DNA from: Aurantibacter_A sp039941195
GTDB taxonomy: Bacteria > Bacteroidota > Bacteroidia > Flavobacteriales > Flavobacteriaceae
Length of the DNA: 64,000 nt
Direction of reading: 5' to 3'
Assembly (NCBI RefSeq): GCF_039941195.1
Contig: NZ_JBDVFA010000093.1
Location: forward strand, 1 to 64,000
In this document: one piece after another, positions 61,445-64,000 of the stretch
How positions within the stretch are numbered: the first letter of the stretch is position 1
Layout of the letters: each line of letters begins with the position of its first letter
Translations under genes and position numbers: made by a program
Notes under the pieces: model-generated
The model's input: the letters and a program-made list of their open reading frames with translations, nothing else
Told to the model about the DNA's origin: nothing
Databases searched by the model: none

Positions 61445-62638
61445 TTATAATTGACTTTTAATGCACTCAACCATTTGCTGAGCTCTTTCTTTTACTTGTT
61501 CTTCTGTCCATGACAATTTAATTAAACAGGATATATTTCTTGATATCCATTGGTCAGAATTTGAGAAATTTGTTTTTGAGAAATCTTGAAGTCCGTCTAA
61601 CATTTCTTGCGGCAATTTACCTAAAGACTTTTTTTCTGTCAAATGTTCCCATTTTTTATAATAATGCCAATTGTTTGCATACCAATAAAAGCATCCATCT
61701 ACACCCACTTCAGCTAACGCTTTATGAGTTTGAACTGTCAATTTTTCGGTTGGAAGAAAGAAACTTAAAAACGAATAATTTTCTATACCCCCTTCAGGAA
61801 CTTTTCGAAACTCTATTTCGGCAATTGAAGACAAAGCATCTCTTAGAATCGTATAATTTTTCTTTTGAATTGCTAAAAACTCCTCCAACCGATTTAATTG
61901 TGCTATTCCGACTGCAGCATTCAATTCAGAGATGCGGTAATTATACCCTAAAAACGGATGAGTTTCCGCTCCCCTATCATTACCCACATGGTCATGACCA
62001 TGATCCGAATAATGATCTGCATTATTAATAAATTTCTCATTATTAGTAAGAATAGCTCCTCCTTCACCACATGTAATGGTTTTTACATAGTCGAAAGAAA
62101 AAGCCCCTAAATCTCCATAAGTGCCTAGTGCCTTACCTTCATAAGTACCTCCAATTGCTTGGCAAGCATCTTCTAACAATATTAAATTATGGGTAGTACA
62201 AATAGTCTTTAAAGCTCTTAAATCTGCCATAGAACCACACATATGTACTGGCATAATAGCCTTTGTTTTATCTGTAATTGCCTTTTCAACAGCTTTTGGC
62301 TCTAAGGTAAGAGTTGCATCTACATCTGCAAGAATTGGCACTGCACCTAGCGCTAAAACAGCTTCGAAACTTGCGACAAAAGTAAAAGTCGGAATTATTA
62401 CTTCATCTCCAGCACCTACACCTGCACTCGCTAAAGCTGTAGTAATTGCAGCTGTTCCACTACTAACCAATAAGGTGTGTTTACAATTAAATCGTGCAGC
62501 CAATGCACCTTCTAATTCTTTTGCTTTGAAAATATTATTACGCATACCCTCAAAGCCATAGCGCATTAATACTCCTGTATCTAAAACTTCATTAACTTGT
62601 TTTCTCTCGGCATCACCAAAAAGTTCGAATCCTGGCAT
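61445..62638 (-). CDS. DegT/DnrJ/EryC1 PLP-dependent aminotransferase
   Basis: 397 residues. Sugar aminotransferase fold type I: VSSGTAAITTALASAGVGAGDEV (phosphate loop), LLEDACQAIGG (Asp of PLP N1) and the PLP Lys186 in SFDYVKTITCGEGG. C-terminal part has HWYYKKWEHL-type segments (NNWHYYKKW near 320). Makes amino sugars for surface glycans or works in related amino-transfer reactions. 31 bases upstream of the DUF1080 gene on the same strand. The nucleotide-sugar substrate is unknown; no glycan cluster is visible here. Confidence 0.88.
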   Translation of the reverse strand: MPGFELFGDAERKQVNEVLDTGVLMRYGFEGMRNNIFKAKELEGALAARFNCKHTLLVSSGTAAITTALASAGVGAGDEVIIPTFTFVASFEAVLALGAVPILADVDATLTLEPKAVEKAITDKTKAIMPVHMCGSMADLRALKTICTTHNLILLEDACQAIGGTYEGKALGTYGDLGAFSFDYVKTITCGEGGAILTNNEKFINNADHYSDHGHDHVGNDRGAETHPFLGYNYRISELNAAVGIAQLNRLEEFLAIQKKNYTILRDALSSIAEIEFRKVPEGGIENYSFLSFFLPTEKLTVQTHKALAEVGVDGCFYWYANNWHYYKKWEHLTEKKSLGKLPQEMLDGLQDFSKTNFSNSDQWISRNISCLIKLSWTEEQVKERAQQMVECIKSQL

Positions 62639-62674
62639 TTACTTAAAAATTATGATTTGTTGAATTTTGGGAAA

Positions 62675-63310
62675 TTACTCTATTTCAATGACACTTTCAT
62701 GCATATCTTTTCTGACTTTTTTAAAGTCCGCAAATATATCGTCATCGGCTCTATATCCAATAGGCATAACTAAAACAGAAGTGAGCCCTTTCTCTTTCAG
62801 TTTCAATAATTTATCATACGACTGCGGTTGAAATCCTTCCATAGGGCAAGAATCTATTTTTTCAACAGCGCAAACTGTTAAAATATTTCCCATTGCCAAA
62901 TAAGCTTGATTCGTACTCCAGTTTTTAATTTGTTCAATATTTTTATTGGAAAAACTTTCGACTAAATCATTTCTAAAGGGCTTTAAAATCTCATCACTAA
63001 CCTGCCGTATTTTCTTTATTTGTTCAAAATGCTTAGAAATATAAGTGGCGTCAATTGTATCATTTATACAAAATACCAATACATGTGACGCTTGTTCTAC
63101 TTGCGCTTGGTTATATGAGAAAGGTACTAATTGTTGCTGTAATTCTTTGTTACCAATAATTAGTAAACTAATTGGCTGAAGTCCGTACGAGGTTGCAGTT
63201 AGATTAAAAGCTTCTTTTACTTTTTCGATTTTCTCTTTAGCTAATATCTTTTTTGGATCAAACTTTTTAACGGCGTACCGCCAATTCATATGTTCAATGA
63301 TGTCTTTCAT
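62675..63310 (-). CDS. nitroreductase-family NAD(P)H oxidoreductase (NfsB-like)
   Basis: 211 residues. FMN-binding start MNWRYAVKKFDPKK, FNLTATSYGLQPISLLIIG and the late motif LAMGNILTVCAVEKIDSCPMEGF, typical of the NfsB/YfkO group. Forms a dimer, reduces quinones or nitro compounds in known members. Starts about 75 bases after the TSUP gene and precedes the aminotransferase gene by 36, so it may belong to either transcript. Confidence 0.88.
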   Translation of the reverse strand: MKDIIEHMNWRYAVKKFDPKKILAKEKIEKVKEAFNLTATSYGLQPISLLIIGNKELQQQLVPFSYNQAQVEQASHVLVFCINDTIDATYISKHFEQIKKIRQVSDEILKPFRNDLVESFSNKNIEQIKNWSTNQAYLAMGNILTVCAVEKIDSCPMEGFQPQSYDKLLKLKEKGLTSVLVMPIGYRADDDIFADFKKVRKDMHESVIEIE

Positions 63311-63384
63311 AATAATATTTGAATCCCGTTATCGCGGAACGTAAAAATTTAGTATCGAGTACTACAGAATAATAAGCTAATGGC

Positions 63385-64000
63385 TTAATTAAAAAACCAC
63401 AACTTAATCGCCATGATTACAACCATCACTACTAAAAAGGATTTTATAAAACCATCCCCTTTTTGTACTGAAAAACGACTAGCAACCCAAGCTCCGGAAC
63501 CAGTACCTATGGCCAAAACTAAACCAACTAACCATATAACTTTATCATTCAATATAAAAACAACCAGTGCAGCGGTCGAATATATAAGTACAACCATAAC
63601 TTTAGTTGCATTGGCTTTAACCAATGTTAACTTATTAGTATAATGCAAAAATAATATAATTATAAATCCTAGGCCTGCATTTATAAATCCACCGTAAATA
63701 CCAAAGAAAAAGAAAGCAATAATTCCTATCCACAAATGCTTTCCTATTACTCTTTCTAATAATTCATCCGATTTAATTTTAGGCTTAAATATGATAATTA
63801 ATACTACTATGATCATCACAATAGCTAGAATTCTATTAAAGGTTTCACCCTTTATATCTACCGCAATATAAGCTCCTAAAACAGCTCCAAAAAAAGCTGA
63901 TATTCCTAAATAAATATCAAACGGAAAAGTAGAAACACCTTTACTCTTAAATCCGGCAGTACCCATTAAATTCTGAATTACCACTCCTACTCTATTTGTG
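63385..64000 (-). CDS. TSUP (TauE/SafE) family permease, N-terminus beyond window
   Basis: The frame is open through the right edge; the part present reads TNRVGVVIQNLMGTAGFKSKG from near 64000, the helix-2/3 motif of TSUP proteins, so a start inside the window is unlikely. About six helices follow, with GIYGGFINAGLGFIIILFLHY as the second repeat motif. The family exports sulfite, sulfoacetate or related anions, or imports some. About 50 residues are missing. Confidence 0.87.
   Translation of the reverse strand, partial: TNRVGVVIQNLMGTAGFKSKGVSTFPFDIYLGISAFFGAVLGAYIAVDIKGETFNRILAIVMIIVVLIIIFKPKIKSDELLERVIGKHLWIGIIAFFFFGIYGGFINAGLGFIIILFLHYTNKLTLVKANATKVMVVLIYSTAALVVFILNDKVIWLVGLVLAIGTGSGAWVASRFSVQKGDGFIKSFLVVMVVIMAIKLWFFN

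Overview
The window is AT-rich bacterial chromosome from the Bacteroidota, most likely a member of the Flavobacteriaceae. Reasons: candidate promoters have the TAnnTTTG -7 box of this phylum; genes mostly lack Shine-Dalgarno sequences; the order ftsK-lolA-lptG-ribB, the DUF6952-like gene after a CGNC thioredoxin, and many lipoproteins and signal-peptide proteins are typical of the group. The assignment is inference from gene content. No rRNA, tRNA, CRISPR array, prophage or complete insertion sequence was seen.

Layout. 1-5132 (minus): a metal-homeostasis block with a small Cys/His membrane protein, a CobW-type GTPase, a MacB-like ABC transporter whose permease carries a 59-residue His/Asp/Glu-rich insert, a DUF3299-like OB-fold protein and a Tat-type alkaline phosphatase cut by the left edge. 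5277-6488: MFS exporter. 6833-15972 (minus): branched-chain amino acid operon ilvD-ilvB-methyltransferase-ilvN-ilvC-ilvA, followed by a GapN-like aldehyde dehydrogenase; a strong hairpin lies inside the start of ilvA. 16329-18644 (minus): 5-oxoprolinase pxpABC. 19018-21761 (plus): a zinc-knuckle, possibly nuclease-like protein, a membrane protein and a secreted two-domain protein, separated by about 850 bases of structured sequence without a long gene. 21846-28594: sugar-related enzymes (Gfo/Idh/MocA oxidoreductase, GguC-like protein, lactonase, nucleoside hydrolase), a GNAT enzyme and a transmembrane TIR protein with a C-terminal DUF1566 domain.

28584-37145: comM (minus) with a second, diverged copy of its last 12 codons 690 bases away and a lipoprotein gene between the copies; upstream in the same direction are a penicillin-acylase family enzyme, dsbD-like, tilS and an FMN reductase. 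37305-44925 (plus): an accessory block with an acyltransferase, an abortive-infection gene broken by an in-frame stop, a DUF4274 protein, a Crp/Fnr regulator, two DinB proteins, a YdjC deacetylase, GNAT, lipoproteins and small unknowns. 44970-47193: a glycogen-binding/lysine-rich/helix-hairpin-helix fusion, a YHYH lipoprotein and a double-CDGSH protein. 47245-50240: lpd and an NhaC antiporter.

50478-52718 holds a peroxide-defence group (2-Cys peroxiredoxin, CGNC thioredoxin, small acidic protein, thiol peroxidase) running into dgkA and then an LTA-synthase-like phosphoglycerol transferase, whose diacylglycerol by-product DgkA could recycle. 54791-60524 is the core ftsK-lolA-lptG-ribB run. 60625-64000 (minus) has a DUF1080 protein, a DegT aminotransferase, a nitroreductase and a TSUP permease cut by the right edge.

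The most noteworthy items are the zinc-starvation-like transporter block, the TIR-coiled coil-membrane-DUF1566 protein, the duplicated comM 3' end, the nonsense-broken Abi gene, the ilvA coding-region hairpin, and the glycogen-binding/H1-like/HhH fusion.
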